This document shows, piece by piece, positions 18,223-30,189 of a stretch of 64,000 bases of DNA. The stretch is taken from NCBI RefSeq assembly GCF_000153725.1, contig NZ_DS022276.1, forward strand, positions 2,857,884 to 2,921,883, read 5' to 3'. Source of the DNA: Salipiger bermudensis HTCC2601. Lineage in GTDB: Bacteria > Pseudomonadota > Alphaproteobacteria > Rhodobacterales > Rhodobacteraceae. Numbering within the stretch: position 1 is the stretch's first letter; each line of letters begins with the position of its first letter. The notes under the pieces are model-generated. The model searched no databases and had not been told where the DNA came from. It worked only from the letters and a program-made list of their open reading frames with translations. A program made the translations under genes and the position numbers.

Positions 18223-18821
18223 GACGCCGTCTGCGCATCCCGGATCTGGGCGGCGCGCGTGCCGCGATCCTGCATCGCCCGCATGCCACGGTCACCGCGC
18301 TGGTGCGCCAGCTTCAGGCCATCGGGCTCGAGGTGGATTGCCACTGGCCCGACCTGCCGGCGTCGGCCCGGGCGGCGGATTATCTCTTCATCGATGTCGA
18401 CACCGCCTATGATGACCAGTTCCCGTGGGAGCCGGGCGAGGCACCGCTGCCGACCATCGCGCTGGTGGGTTCCGAGGCGCCGGGCCGCATCGAGTGGCTG
18501 ATGAATTTCGGCGCCGATGCTCAGATCCTCAAACCGGTGGGCGATGGCGGGGTCTACTCGGCCCTGCTGATCGCGCGGGCCACCTTCGACGCGCGCGTCG
18601 AACTGGCCGACGAGATCGACGCCCTCAAGCGCCGGCTCGGCCAGCGCCAGACGGTGGTGCAGGCGGTGGCGGTGCTCGCCGCGCGCGGCAAAACCGAGAA
18701 CGAGGCCTACGAGCAGCTGCGCGGCATGGCGATGGCGTGGCGCGTGAGTTTCGAGGACGCCGCCGACCGCATCGTCGCCGCTGCCAAACCCACGCATCAG
18801 GACGAGAGCGACCATGGCTGA
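18219..18821 (+). CDS. amiR: AmiR-like ANTAR-domain transcription antiterminator
   Basis: Encodes 200 residues. The N-terminal half resembles a degenerate response-regulator receiver without a clear phosphoacceptor signature. The C-terminal 65 residues match the ANTAR RNA-binding pattern, with LKRRLGQRQTVVQAVAVLAA and then TENEAYEQLRGMAMAW. In known systems AmiR binds leader RNA and prevents termination when AmiC binds amide. Its start overlaps amiC, and its end overlaps the permease gene by 8 bases. The RNA target is probably the terminator at 17040-17104. Confidence 0.85.
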   Translation: MRRRLRIPDLGGARAAILHRPHATVTALVRQLQAIGLEVDCHWPDLPASARAADYLFIDVDTAYDDQFPWEPGEAPLPTIALVGSEAPGRIEWLMNFGADAQILKPVGDGGVYSALLIARATFDARVELADEIDALKRRLGQRQTVVQAVAVLAARGKTENEAYEQLRGMAMAWRVSFEDAADRIVAAAKPTHQDESDHG

Positions 18822-19703
18822 CATCGCCCCCATCGAGTCCCGCCCGGCAGCGCCGGCGGGCGCGCTGCGCCGCCTGATGCGCCGCAAGCTGGCACTGTTC
18901 GGCCTCGCCATCATCGCGCTGGTGGTCGGCGGCGCGGTCTTCGCGCCATGGATCGCCCCGTTCGAGCCCGACGAGCAGCTCTTCGAGGGGCTGTCCCTCT
19001 ACGGCGAGCCGATGCCGCCCGGCGGGCCGTTCCTGATGGGCACCGACCTCTTGGGGCGCGACCTGTTCACCCGGATGCTCTATGGCGCTCAGACCTCGCT
19101 GGTGATCGGCGTGGTGGCCAATGGGGTGGCGCTGGTGATCGGCACGCTTGTGGGGGTGCTCGCAGGGTTCGTGCGCGGCTGGTTCGGCGCTGCGCTGATG
19201 CGCTTCACCGACCTGATGATGGCCTTCCCGGCGCTGTTGCTGGCGATCTGCCTTGCGGCCTTGTTCCAGCCCTCGCTGTGGATTGTCGCGATGGTGATCG
19301 CGCTGGTCAACTGGGTGCAGACTGCGCGCGTGGTCTATACCGAGACCACCAGCCTTGCCGAGCGCGAGTTCATCGCCGCCGAGAAGACGCTCGGCGCCTC
19401 GCAGTCGCGCATCCTGTTCCGTCACATCCTGCCGCACCTGATCCCGACACTGATCGTCTGGGGCACGCTCGGAATCTCGGTGACGGTGCTGCTCGAGGCG
19501 ACGCTGAGCTTCCTCGGTGTGGGCGTGCAGCCGCCGACGCCCTCTTGGGGCAACATCATCTTCGAGAACCAGACCTATTTCCAGGCCGCGCCCTGGCTGG
19601 TCTTCATCCCCGGCGCGGCGATCCTGCTGCTGGCGCTGGCCTTCAACCTCGTGGGCGACGCGCTGCGCGACGTGCTCGACCCGACCCAGAGGGGGAACGA
19701 CTG

Positions 19704-19704
<1 letters not shown>
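18814..19704 (+). CDS. ABC transporter permease, DppC/OppC type
   Basis: Encodes 296 residues with the N-terminal OppC-like segment (LRRLMRRKLALFGLAIIALVV), a long periplasmic loop with GTDLLGRDLFTRMLYGAQTSL, and the EAA-type cytoplasmic loop (EFIAAEKTLGASQSRILFRHILP). It forms the channel with the neighbouring DppB-type permease. Inside an amide operon it probably imports amides or short peptide-like compounds. Its stop shares an A with the next ATG (TGATG). Confidence 0.9.
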
Positions 19705-20623
<919 letters not shown>

Positions 20624-20640
20624 CCCCGTTTCCAAACGGT

Positions 20641-20658
20641 CCCGGCATCGTTGCCGGG
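20641..20658 (+). other. Small intercistronic hairpin before the solute-binding-protein gene
   Basis: CCCGGC-ATCGTT-GCCGGG in the 128-base gap between permease and solute-binding-protein genes. Such structures often set unequal transcript levels for binding proteins. No T-tract. Confidence 0.35.
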
Positions 20659-20751
20659 GCTCAACGCCACCACCCACGGACGACACACGACCCAAGACCA
20701 GAGCCACCACTCACGGACCCGGCCACACCATCCAACAGGGAGTAATAAAAA

Positions 20752-22371
20752 ATGAAAGCACTTCTCACCTCCACCGCGATCCTGCTCGCTTCAGCGATCC
20801 CGGCGCTTGCGCAGGGCTATACCCCCGATCCCGACGCCACGCCCGGCGGCATGATCACCGTCACCTACAAGGATGACGTCGCCACGCTCGACCCGGCGAT
20901 CGGCTATGACTGGCAGAACTGGTCGATGATCAAGTCGCTGTTCGACGGTCTGATGGATTACGTGCCCGGCACCACCGAGCTGCGCCCCGGTCTTGCCGAG
21001 AGCTACGAGGTCAGCGAGGACGGCACCGTCTTCACCTTCACGCTGCGCGAGGGCGTCTCCTTCCACAACGGACGCGAGATGACCGCCGAGGACGTGAAGT
21101 ATTCGCTCGACCGCGTCACCACCCCCGAGACCCAGTCGCCGGGTGCGGGCTTCTTCGCCTCCATTGCCGGCTTTGATGAAATCTCCGCGGGCGAGGCCGA
21201 CACGCTTTCGGGGGTCGAGGTGGTCGATCCGCTGACTGTCAAAATCACCCTGTCGCGCCCCGACGCCACCTTCCTGCACGTGATGGCGCTGAACTTCGCC
21301 TCCATCGTGCCCAAGGAAGCGGTCGATGAGTACGGCACCGATTTCGGCAAGCACCCGGTCGGCACCGGCGCCTTCAAGCTCGGCGAGTGGACCATTGGCC
21401 AGCGCCTCGTGTTCGAGAAGAACGCCGAGTACTGGCGTGACGGCGTGCCCTATCTCGACGGCGTGACCTTCGAGGTCGGGCAGGAACCGATCGTGGCGCT
21501 GCTGCGTCTGCAGCAGGGCGAGGTCGACGTGCCCGGTGACGGCATCCCGCCGGCGAAGTTCCAGGAGGTCATGGGGGATCCGGATCAGGCGGCCCGCGTC
21601 GTCGAGGGCGGCCAACTGCACACCGGCTACATCACGCTGAACGTGGGCATCGAGCCGCTCGATCAGCTGCCGGTGCGCGAGGCGATCAACATGGCGATCA
21701 ACAAGGAGCGCATCACCCAGATCATCAACGGCCGCGCCGTGCCGGCGACCCAGCCGCTGCCGCCGTCGATGCCGGGCTACACCGGCGGCTACGAGGGCTT
21801 TGCCTTTGACGCCGAGGCCGCCAAGGCCAAGCTCGCCGAGGCCGGTCTGGGCGACGGGTTCTCGACCGAGCTCTTCGTGATGAACACGGATCCCAACCCG
21901 CGCATCGCGCAGGCCATCCAGCAGGACCTCAAGGCGATCGGCGTCGATGTCGAGATCCGCTCCCTCGCGCAGGCCAACGTGATCGAGGCCGGTGGCGCCG
22001 GCGAGGCGCCGATGATCTGGTCGGGCGGCATGGCATGGATCGCCGACTTCCCGGATCCGTCGAACTTCTACGGCCCGATCCTCGGCTGCGCCGGCGCGGG
22101 CGAGGGCGGCTGGAACTGGTCCAAGTTCTGCGACGAGAGCATCGACGCGATGGCGACCGAGGCCGACAGCTTCACCGACCCCTCGGCGCCGGAGCGGCTC
22201 GAGATGTGGTCGGACGTCTACATGAAGGTGATGGAAGAGGCGCCGTGGGTGCCGGTGTTCAACGAGCAGCGCTACACCATGAAGTCCGAGCGCATGGGCG
22301 GTGACGACGCGCTCTATGTCGACCCGGTCTCGATCCCGGTGAACTACGATTACGTCTACGTGACCGAGTGA
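20752..22371 (+). CDS. ABC transporter substrate-binding protein, family 5
   Basis: Encodes 539 residues with a signal peptide (MKALLTSTAILLASAIPALA, cleaved before Q). The body is the dipeptide/oligopeptide/nickel receptor fold, with YKDDVATLDPAIGYDWQNW near the N-terminus and DGTVFTFTLREGVSFHNGR. It captures the substrate in the periplasm. Operon context (AmiC, AmiR, acetamidase) suggests an amide or peptide-amide ligand. GGGAG precedes the ATG. Confidence 0.92.
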   Translation: MKALLTSTAILLASAIPALAQGYTPDPDATPGGMITVTYKDDVATLDPAIGYDWQNWSMIKSLFDGLMDYVPGTTELRPGLAESYEVSEDGTVFTFTLREGVSFHNGREMTAEDVKYSLDRVTTPETQSPGAGFFASIAGFDEISAGEADTLSGVEVVDPLTVKITLSRPDATFLHVMALNFASIVPKEAVDEYGTDFGKHPVGTGAFKLGEWTIGQRLVFEKNAEYWRDGVPYLDGVTFEVGQEPIVALLRLQQGEVDVPGDGIPPAKFQEVMGDPDQAARVVEGGQLHTGYITLNVGIEPLDQLPVREAINMAINKERITQIINGRAVPATQPLPPSMPGYTGGYEGFAFDAEAAKAKLAEAGLGDGFSTELFVMNTDPNPRIAQAIQQDLKAIGVDVEIRSLAQANVIEAGGAGEAPMIWSGGMAWIADFPDPSNFYGPILGCAGAGEGGWNWSKFCDESIDAMATEADSFTDPSAPERLEMWSDVYMKVMEEAPWVPVFNEQRYTMKSERMGGDDALYVDPVSIPVNYDYVYVTE

Positions 22372-22375
22372 TCCC

Positions 22376-23331
22376 ATGTGCAAGCACTGCGACTACACGA
22401 TCCACGGCGCGCAGCACCATTTCGGCTGGGACAATTCCATTGTCCCGGCCCTGACGGTGGCACCGGGATCGACAATCCTCTTCAATTGCATGGATTCTTC
22501 GGCGGGCCAGCTTGGCCCGTCGAGCACCGTCGCCGATGTCGAGGCGCTGGATTTTGGCAAGATCAACCCGGTCTCGGGGCCGGTCTATATCGACGGCGCC
22601 GAGCCGGGCGACGCGCTCAAGATCACCATCGAGGGCTTTAGTCCGCAGAAGCGTGACGGCACCGCATGGGGCTGGACCGCCAACATCCCGGGCTTCGGCC
22701 TGCTGGCGGACCAGTTCACCGACCCGGCGCTCACCATCTGGACCTTCGACGCCGACACCATGGCGCCGGCGCTCTGGGGCGAGCAGGGCCGCGTGCCGCT
22801 GAAGCCGTTCACCGGCACCATCGGCGTCGCGCAGGCCGAGCCGGGGCTGCACTCGATCGTGCCGCCGCGGCGCACGGGCGGCAATCTCGACGTGCGCGAC
22901 ATTGCCACCGGGACCGAGCTCTACCTGCCGGTCGAGGTGGCCGGCGCGCTGTTCTCGGTGGGCGACACCCATGCGGCGCAGGGCGATGGCGAGGTCTGCG
23001 GCACTGCCATCGAAAGCCCGATGGACGTGACGCTGACCCTCGATCTGGTGAAGGGCGCCAATCTGAAGATGCCGCGCTTCACCACGCCGGGGCCGGTGAC
23101 CCGGCATCTCGATGCCAAGGGCTATGAGGTCACCACCGGGGTCGGACCCGACTTGATGAGCGGCGCCCGCGATGCGGTGGCCGGCATGGTCGACCTGCTC
23201 TCGGCGCGCTACGGCATGGCGCCGGTCGATGCCTACATGCTGGTCTCGACCTGCGGCGATCTGCGGATCTCCGAGATCGTCGACATGCCGAACTGGGTGG
23301 TGTCGTTCTACTTCCCTCGCGCGGTCTTCGA

Positions 23332-23335
<4 letters not shown>
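22376..23335 (+). CDS. Acetamidase/formamidase family amidohydrolase
   Basis: Encodes 319 residues of the FmdA/AmdA family, which hydrolyses short-chain amides to the acid and ammonia. Family features include the N-terminal HHFGWDNSIVPALTVAPGS region, PGDAL with ITIEGF, and the conserved VGDTHAAQGDGEVCGTAIE block. It starts 4 bases after the binding-protein stop and overlaps the ATPase gene by ATGA, so it is an integral part of the transporter operon. It releases nitrogen from the imported amide. Confidence 0.9.
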
Positions 23336-25127
<1,792 letters not shown>

Positions 25128-25131
<4 letters not shown>

Positions 25132-26501
25132 AGCGTGAGCCCCAGCGCCTGCATCCGGTCGATCTGCGCCGGATCGCCCGCCTCGAGCCCGAAGCCCACG
25201 CGCTGCAACGTCTTCGGCACGATCACCACGCCACCGGTTTCGGGCGAAACGAGGCCGGGCAGGATGCGCCGGCCAGCCTCGAGATGGTGTTTGGCCACGG
25301 TGTTGAAGGCCCGGGTGCCATCGCGCGCCGCGGCCACCTCGGCCTCGTCGCGCACCGCCATCAGGTTGCCCTTGATGAGCTGCACCAGCACCGTCTGCAG
25401 TGCCCTCTGGGGATCGAGGTCGAGCCCGTCGACGATCTCGCCGATGGGATGCGCGCCTTCCGCGGCGAGCTCTGCCACACGCGCCTCGATCTCGGGCGTG
25501 GCCACGGGTGTGTCTTTGACCGGCAGGTCGGCGAGCAGGCCGAAGCCCGCCTCGCGGCTCCAGCCCAGAACCCTGAGCGCGCGCAGCTCGGCGATCATCT
25601 CCGAGGTGGTGAGCCGCAACGCGCCGCGGTGAAACAGGTCGGCGCGAAAGGTGCGGTTGTACGAGAGATCGCGCGCGGTCTGGCCCCAGCCCTGCTCGCC
25701 GCCGCGCCGGATCAGGTCGAGCCGGGCCCCGTCGAGGAACAGCGCGTCGAACTGTTCGTGCAGCTCGCAGGGGCAGGCGAAGCCGAGCTTTGCGGGCTCG
25801 AGCGCCTCGGCCAGGTCGGTAAACCAGACCGCGCTGCCATGCGCCGCGCCCAACTCGTGGGCGAGGAAGGCGTCGGACTGTTTCGAGAGCCGCTGCCAGA
25901 GCGCATCGAGGGCCGGGTTCTGGGCATAGGAAAGCCATGCCGCGACGGCCTCGCGTGCAGCTGCGTATCGCGTGTCGCCCGCGCCCGCAGGCGCCTCGCG
26001 GAAGATCTGCCGGATCGGTGCGGCAGCGGCCCAGCCGGCGGCGCAGTTGTAGCCGTTGTAGACCAGCGCGCCGGGCGCCAGCCAGCCGCCCAGAAGCGCG
26101 ACGATGTCGCCGCGGGTCTCGGCGTCGACCCAGCTCCAGACGCCGTGCATGGCGGCATAGTCGAACCGGGCCTCGGGGCGCTGGGCCGCGAGATCGGCAA
26201 AGCCCGCCTCCTCGACGCGGATGTTGGTGAGGCCGATCTCGGCGATCAACGCGCGGGCACGGACCACGTGTTCGGGCATGAAATCGATCCCGAGGAATTC
26301 GGCCTCGGGATAGCAGGCGGCCAGCGCGATCAGCGTATGCGCCGAGCCGCAGCCAAGCTCGAGAAAGCGGAAGCGCCGGGTCGAAGGGCCCGAGATGCGC
26401 GCGGTGAGCAACGCCGGACGCCAGCGGAAGGGCGAGATCTCGGGCTGCATGGTATCGAAATAGGCGCTATCGACGGGATAGCCCCGGGACCAGTCGGACA
26501 T
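25128..26501 (-). CDS. SAM-dependent methyltransferase with methyltransferase-regulatory domain
   Basis: Encodes 457 residues. A class I methyltransferase domain lies first (FLELGCGSAHT near residues 47-56), followed by the predicted regulatory domain found in a family of alphaproteobacterial proteins of unknown target. I chose ATG 26501, starting MSDWSRGYPVDSAYFDTMQP; the frame is open to 26603, but that extension is arginine/proline-rich. The substrate is unknown. It converges on the amide operon with overlapping stop codons. Confidence 0.82.
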
Positions 26502-26690
26502 GACAATAATCTCTCTCTCAAACGCGGGCATCCTGCCAGAGGCCGGGGGCTCGCGGAAGGGCCGTTCGAGAGATCGCGGCGTTTGGCCCGGGCGAGGGGC
26601 CAATGCGGCGCGCGCAGGCGCCTGACCGAGCTGTCGTTTGTCCGAAGAGATGCGCCGCCCGGCGCGGGCGAGCGGGCGGCGCGGGAGGTG

Positions 26691-27464
26691 TCAGCCCTCG
26701 GAGCGGATCTGGTCCACCAGCTGGCGCATGCCGTCGAGCGGCACGTAGCCGCGCAGCATCTGGTCGCCGAAGACGAAGCTCGGCGTGCCGTTGATCTGAA
26801 GCCGCGTCGCCAGTTCGCGGGTCTCCTGGATGCGGCGCGTCACTTCCTCGTCCGACATCCGCGCGATGATCGCCTCGGCATCGAGCCCCAGCGTATCGGC
26901 CAGACGGCGCAGCACCGGTTCGGAGGGCTCGCCCTCGAGGGTGATCAGCGCGTCATGCACCGCCTTGTAGGCCTCGTCGCCGGCCTCCATCAGCGTCGCG
27001 ATGGCGAAGCGCGAGGAGGTGACCGAGGCCTCGCCGAGGATCGGGAATTCCTTCATGATGAAGCGGATGTTGCCATCGCTCGAAATCAGCTCCTCGACTT
27101 CCGGAAAGGCACGGCGGCAATAACCGCAGCGGTAGTCCGAGAATTCGACGATGGTGATGTCGCCGTCGGGGTTGCCGCCGACATAGGAATAGCCGTCGCG
27201 GAACAGCGCGTCGGCATTGTCGGACACGATCTGCTGATCGGCCACCGCCTGCTGCTCGGCCTGACGGTTCTCGAGCGCGTTGACCGCCTCCATGATGACC
27301 TGCGGGTTCTCGAGGAGGTACTCGCGCACCTGTGTGCCGAAGGCCTCGCGCTGCTCGGGTGTCATGGCGGAGAAGTCGAAGTCCTGCGCTGTCGCCGGCA
27401 GCGCGGCGGCGAGACCGGCGGCGAGGGTCAGCGCGGCGGCGGGGCGGGTCAGTCGGGTCAGCAT
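26691..27464 (-). CDS. Periplasmic DsbA-family thiol oxidoreductase
   Basis: Encodes 257 residues with a signal peptide (AAGLAAALPATAQ) and a thioredoxin fold carrying Cys113-Gly-Tyr-Cys116 (YRCGYCRRAF). An N-terminal helical segment of about 70 residues before the fold resembles the oligomerisation stalk of ScsC/Com1-type proteins. It probably forms or isomerises disulfides in exported proteins. ATG 27464 has AGGAGC at 6 bases. It lies 54 bases after the M48 protease gene, probably in the same transcript. Confidence 0.88.
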   Translation of the reverse strand: MLTRLTRPAAALTLAAGLAAALPATAQDFDFSAMTPEQREAFGTQVREYLLENPQVIMEAVNALENRQAEQQAVADQQIVSDNADALFRDGYSYVGGNPDGDITIVEFSDYRCGYCRRAFPEVEELISSDGNIRFIMKEFPILGEASVTSSRFAIATLMEAGDEAYKAVHDALITLEGEPSEPVLRRLADTLGLDAEAIIARMSDEEVTRRIQETRELATRLQINGTPSFVFGDQMLRGYVPLDGMRQLVDQIRSEG

Positions 27465-27518
27465 GGCAGCTCCTGTCTTTGTTCGTTGAGAGACCTGTAT
27501 CGGTCGCATCGTCCGGTG

Positions 27519-28859
27519 TCAGCGTTTCTTTTCGGCGCGGGCGGCGGCATCGGCCACGTCCTGCGCCCGGCGATAGGGGGCGGAGCCGCGCGGCAGAAGC
27601 CCCAGCGCGCGATTGGCGTGGATCCCGGCATCGTGCAGGCGGCCCTGAAGCGCGTAGCGCTGTGCCGTGGCCTCCGACGCCATGCCGGTGTTGCCGGTCT
27701 TGGCGTAGGCCACCGCGAGGTCACGCAGCACCCGGTTGTCGCGCCAGTCGCGGTCTCGGGCCTCTTCCAGCGTGCGCAGCGCGGCGCCGTATTGCCCGGC
27801 GGCAAGCTGTGCCCGACCGAGCCCGGCGAGAATCTGGGCGTTGCGCGGGGCGAGCTGACGGGCCTGTCCGTAGACCTGCACAGCCGGCCCGGCCTGCCGG
27901 CTCTCGAGCAGGATCTCGCCCTTGAGGTCGCGCAGGAACGGATCGTTGGGGCGCAGCGCGATGGCGCCGTCGATGGCGCGCAGGGCGCGCCTCAGGTCGG
28001 ATTGCCGGTGCTGCGCCACGGCCTCGGCCATCAGCGCGATGTCCTTGCTCGGCAGGCGCTCGAGCCGGCGCAGCGTCCAGCTGGGCGCGCGCAGGAAGGC
28101 GGCGAGCTTGGCGCGGGCGCGGGCGAACCAGTAGACGGTTGAAGGATCGGCGGCGGCCCCCTGTCCCGGCGAGGCGGCGACCAGCCCCTGCAGTGCGCGC
28201 AGGCGGTCGCGGGTGAGCGGGTGGGTCTGCACGTAAGGGTCCTGCCGCGGCGCCGAGAGCAGCTCCTGCCCGCGGAAGATCTCCTGCACCTCGACGGCGC
28301 CGCGCGGGTCGAGCCCGGCATTCACCATGCTGCGGATCGAACTGATGTCCGCGGCGCTTTCCTCGGCGCGGGTGTGGGCCATGAACTTGTTCATTGCCGA
28401 GGCCGACGAACCCATCATGATCGCGGCGGCGGCATCTCCGCTGCCGGTGCTGACCCCGGTGGCGGCAGCCAGCGCCATGCCGAGCAGCGTGGCGGTGCGG
28501 GCGTTGCGCATGTTGCCGAGCCGGCGGGCGATGTGGCCGTTGGTGATATGCGCCGCCTCGTGCGCGATCACCGCTTGCAGCTGCGCCGGGGTGTCGAGCT
28601 TCAGGATCAGCCCGGAATGGATGTAGATGGTGCTGTTGTCGACGATGAAGGCGTTGAGGCTGTCATCCCTGACCATCACCACCTTGACCTGAGACGGGCT
28701 GAGCCCGGCGCCGCGCAGCACTGGCGCCGCGACCATCGCCAGAGCGTGCTCGATATCGGCATCGCGTAGCAGGGTGACGGCGCGCGCGGGCAGGGCAGCC
28801 ACGAGCAGGGTGGCCACGAGCAGCAGCGCGGCAAACGGTCGTGCAACGGCGGCGGACAT
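27519..28859 (-). CDS. Periplasmic M48 metalloprotease with TPR repeats (BepA-like)
   Basis: Encodes 446 residues: an N-terminal signal peptide (ending ALPARA), an M48 peptidase domain with zinc motif His100-Glu101-Ala-Ala-His104 and a downstream EESAADISSIRSM helix that supplies the third ligand, and a C-terminal half of tetratricopeptide-like helices. BepA-type proteins handle outer-membrane protein and LPS-assembly quality control. Its pairing with a DsbA-like protein fits envelope protein folding. Confidence 0.9.
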   Translation of the reverse strand: MSAAVARPFAALLLVATLLVAALPARAVTLLRDADIEHALAMVAAPVLRGAGLSPSQVKVVMVRDDSLNAFIVDNSTIYIHSGLILKLDTPAQLQAVIAHEAAHITNGHIARRLGNMRNARTATLLGMALAAATGVSTGSGDAAAAIMMGSSASAMNKFMAHTRAEESAADISSIRSMVNAGLDPRGAVEVQEIFRGQELLSAPRQDPYVQTHPLTRDRLRALQGLVAASPGQGAAADPSTVYWFARARAKLAAFLRAPSWTLRRLERLPSKDIALMAEAVAQHRQSDLRRALRAIDGAIALRPNDPFLRDLKGEILLESRQAGPAVQVYGQARQLAPRNAQILAGLGRAQLAAGQYGAALRTLEEARDRDWRDNRVLRDLAVAYAKTGNTGMASEATAQRYALQGRLHDAGIHANRALGLLPRGSAPYRRAQDVADAAARAEKKR

Positions 28860-28915
28860 TGACCCTCCCCGGTATCCTCAATACTCCCAATCCCGAGCCA
28901 CCATGGGAGAGCAGG

Positions 28916-30061
28916 ATGCGAAACTCAAGCCGCGGCGCGGTCGATCCCTTCATCGTGATGGATGTGATGGAGGCGGCGCGCGCCGCCGAGGAAGCCGGAC
29001 GCCACATCATTCACATGGAGGTGGGCCAGCCCTCGTCTCCGGCGCCCGCCCATGCCCGCGCGGTGCTGGCCGAGACCATGACATCCGATCCCCTGGGCTA
29101 TACCGTGGCGCTCGGCCTGCCAGCGCTGCGCCAGCGCATCGCGCGGCTCTATGGCGAGTGGTACAACGTCGATCTCGACCCGGCCCGCGTGGTGGTCACG
29201 CCGGGCTCGTCCGGGGGCTTCATCCTCGCCTTCACCGCGATGTTCGACGCCGGAGACCGGGTGGCGCTGGGGATGCCGGGCTACCCGTCCTACCGGCAGA
29301 TCCTCAAGGCGCTCGATCTGGTGCCCGTGGAGGTGCCCGCCAAGCCCGAGAACGGCTACCAGCTGGTGCCCGGGGATCTGATGGGCGTCGACTATCAGGG
29401 GCTGATGATGGCCTCGCCGGCGAACCCCACCGGGACGATGCTCGACCGTGCCGAGCTTGGGGCGATGATCGAGACATGCCAGGCGCAGGGCGCGGCGTTC
29501 CTGTCGGACGAGATCTATCACGGCATCGAGTATGACAAGCGCGCGGTGACCGCGCTCGAGCTGTCGGACGATGTCTGCGTGATCAACTCGTTCTCGAAGT
29601 ATTTCTCGATGACCGGCTGGCGCGTCGGCTGGCTGGTGCTGCCCGAGCGCTCGGTGCGGCAGGTCGAGCGGCTGGCGCAGAACCTGTTCATTTGCCCGTC
29701 GCACGCGGCGCAGGTGGCGGCGCTGGCGGCGATGGATTGCGGAGAAGAGCTGCAGGAGAACCTCGCGGTCTATGCACGCAACCGGGAGTTGATGCTCGAG
29801 GGGCTGCCCAAGGCCGGCTTCGACCGTATCGCGCCTCCGGACGGGGCCTTCTACGTCTATGCCGATGTCAGCCACCTGACCGAGGACAGCCGCGCCTTCG
29901 CGGCCGAGATCCTCGACAAGGCGGGGGTGGCGGTGACGCCGGGGCTGGATTTCGATCCCGAGCGCGGCCACGGCACGCTGCGGTTTTCCTATGCCCGCAG
30001 CACGGCGGATATCGAGGAGGGGCTGTCGCGGCTTCAGGATTTCATGAAGACGCGTGGGTAA
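28916..30061 (+). CDS. PLP-dependent class I/II aminotransferase
   Basis: Encodes 381 residues of the aspartate-aminotransferase fold. The PLP lysine is Lys228 in NSFSKYFSMTGWRVGW. The motif ASPANPTGTMLD (substrate and PLP contacts) and the C-terminal arginine region GTLRFSYARS are present. The amino donor is not predictable. I chose ATG 28916 with GGGAG upstream; a frame open from 28841 overlaps the divergent protease gene. It stands alone between the protease and cell-wall amidase genes. Confidence 0.87.
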   Translation: MRNSSRGAVDPFIVMDVMEAARAAEEAGRHIIHMEVGQPSSPAPAHARAVLAETMTSDPLGYTVALGLPALRQRIARLYGEWYNVDLDPARVVVTPGSSGGFILAFTAMFDAGDRVALGMPGYPSYRQILKALDLVPVEVPAKPENGYQLVPGDLMGVDYQGLMMASPANPTGTMLDRAELGAMIETCQAQGAAFLSDEIYHGIEYDKRAVTALELSDDVCVINSFSKYFSMTGWRVGWLVLPERSVRQVERLAQNLFICPSHAAQVAALAAMDCGEELQENLAVYARNRELMLEGLPKAGFDRIAPPDGAFYVYADVSHLTEDSRAFAAEILDKAGVAVTPGLDFDPERGHGTLRFSYARSTADIEEGLSRLQDFMKTRG

Positions 30062-30065
30062 GCCG

Positions 30066-30119
30066 AAGATTTTTAGGACTAAAAATCTTGGGCTGAAGAA
30101 TTTTCGCACGAAAATTCTT
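30066..30119. repeat. Two tandem AT-rich palindromes
   Basis: Palindrome 1 is AAGATTTTTA-GGAC-TAAAAATCTT (30066-30089). Palindrome 2 is AAGAATTTTC-GCAC-GAAAATTCTT (30096-30119). Both have perfect 10-bp arms and 4-base spacers, and both are flanked by similar GC-rich bases. They lie directly after the aminotransferase stop. They may act as a terminator or as a dispersed palindromic element; similar AT islands occur between genes in related genomes, from memory. Confidence 0.8.
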
Positions 30120-30189
30120 GGCCGTCGCGCGGGCTGCAAATCCGGCTGGGGCGTGCTAGCGTGATGCAAAACAACATGATCGATGGCGG

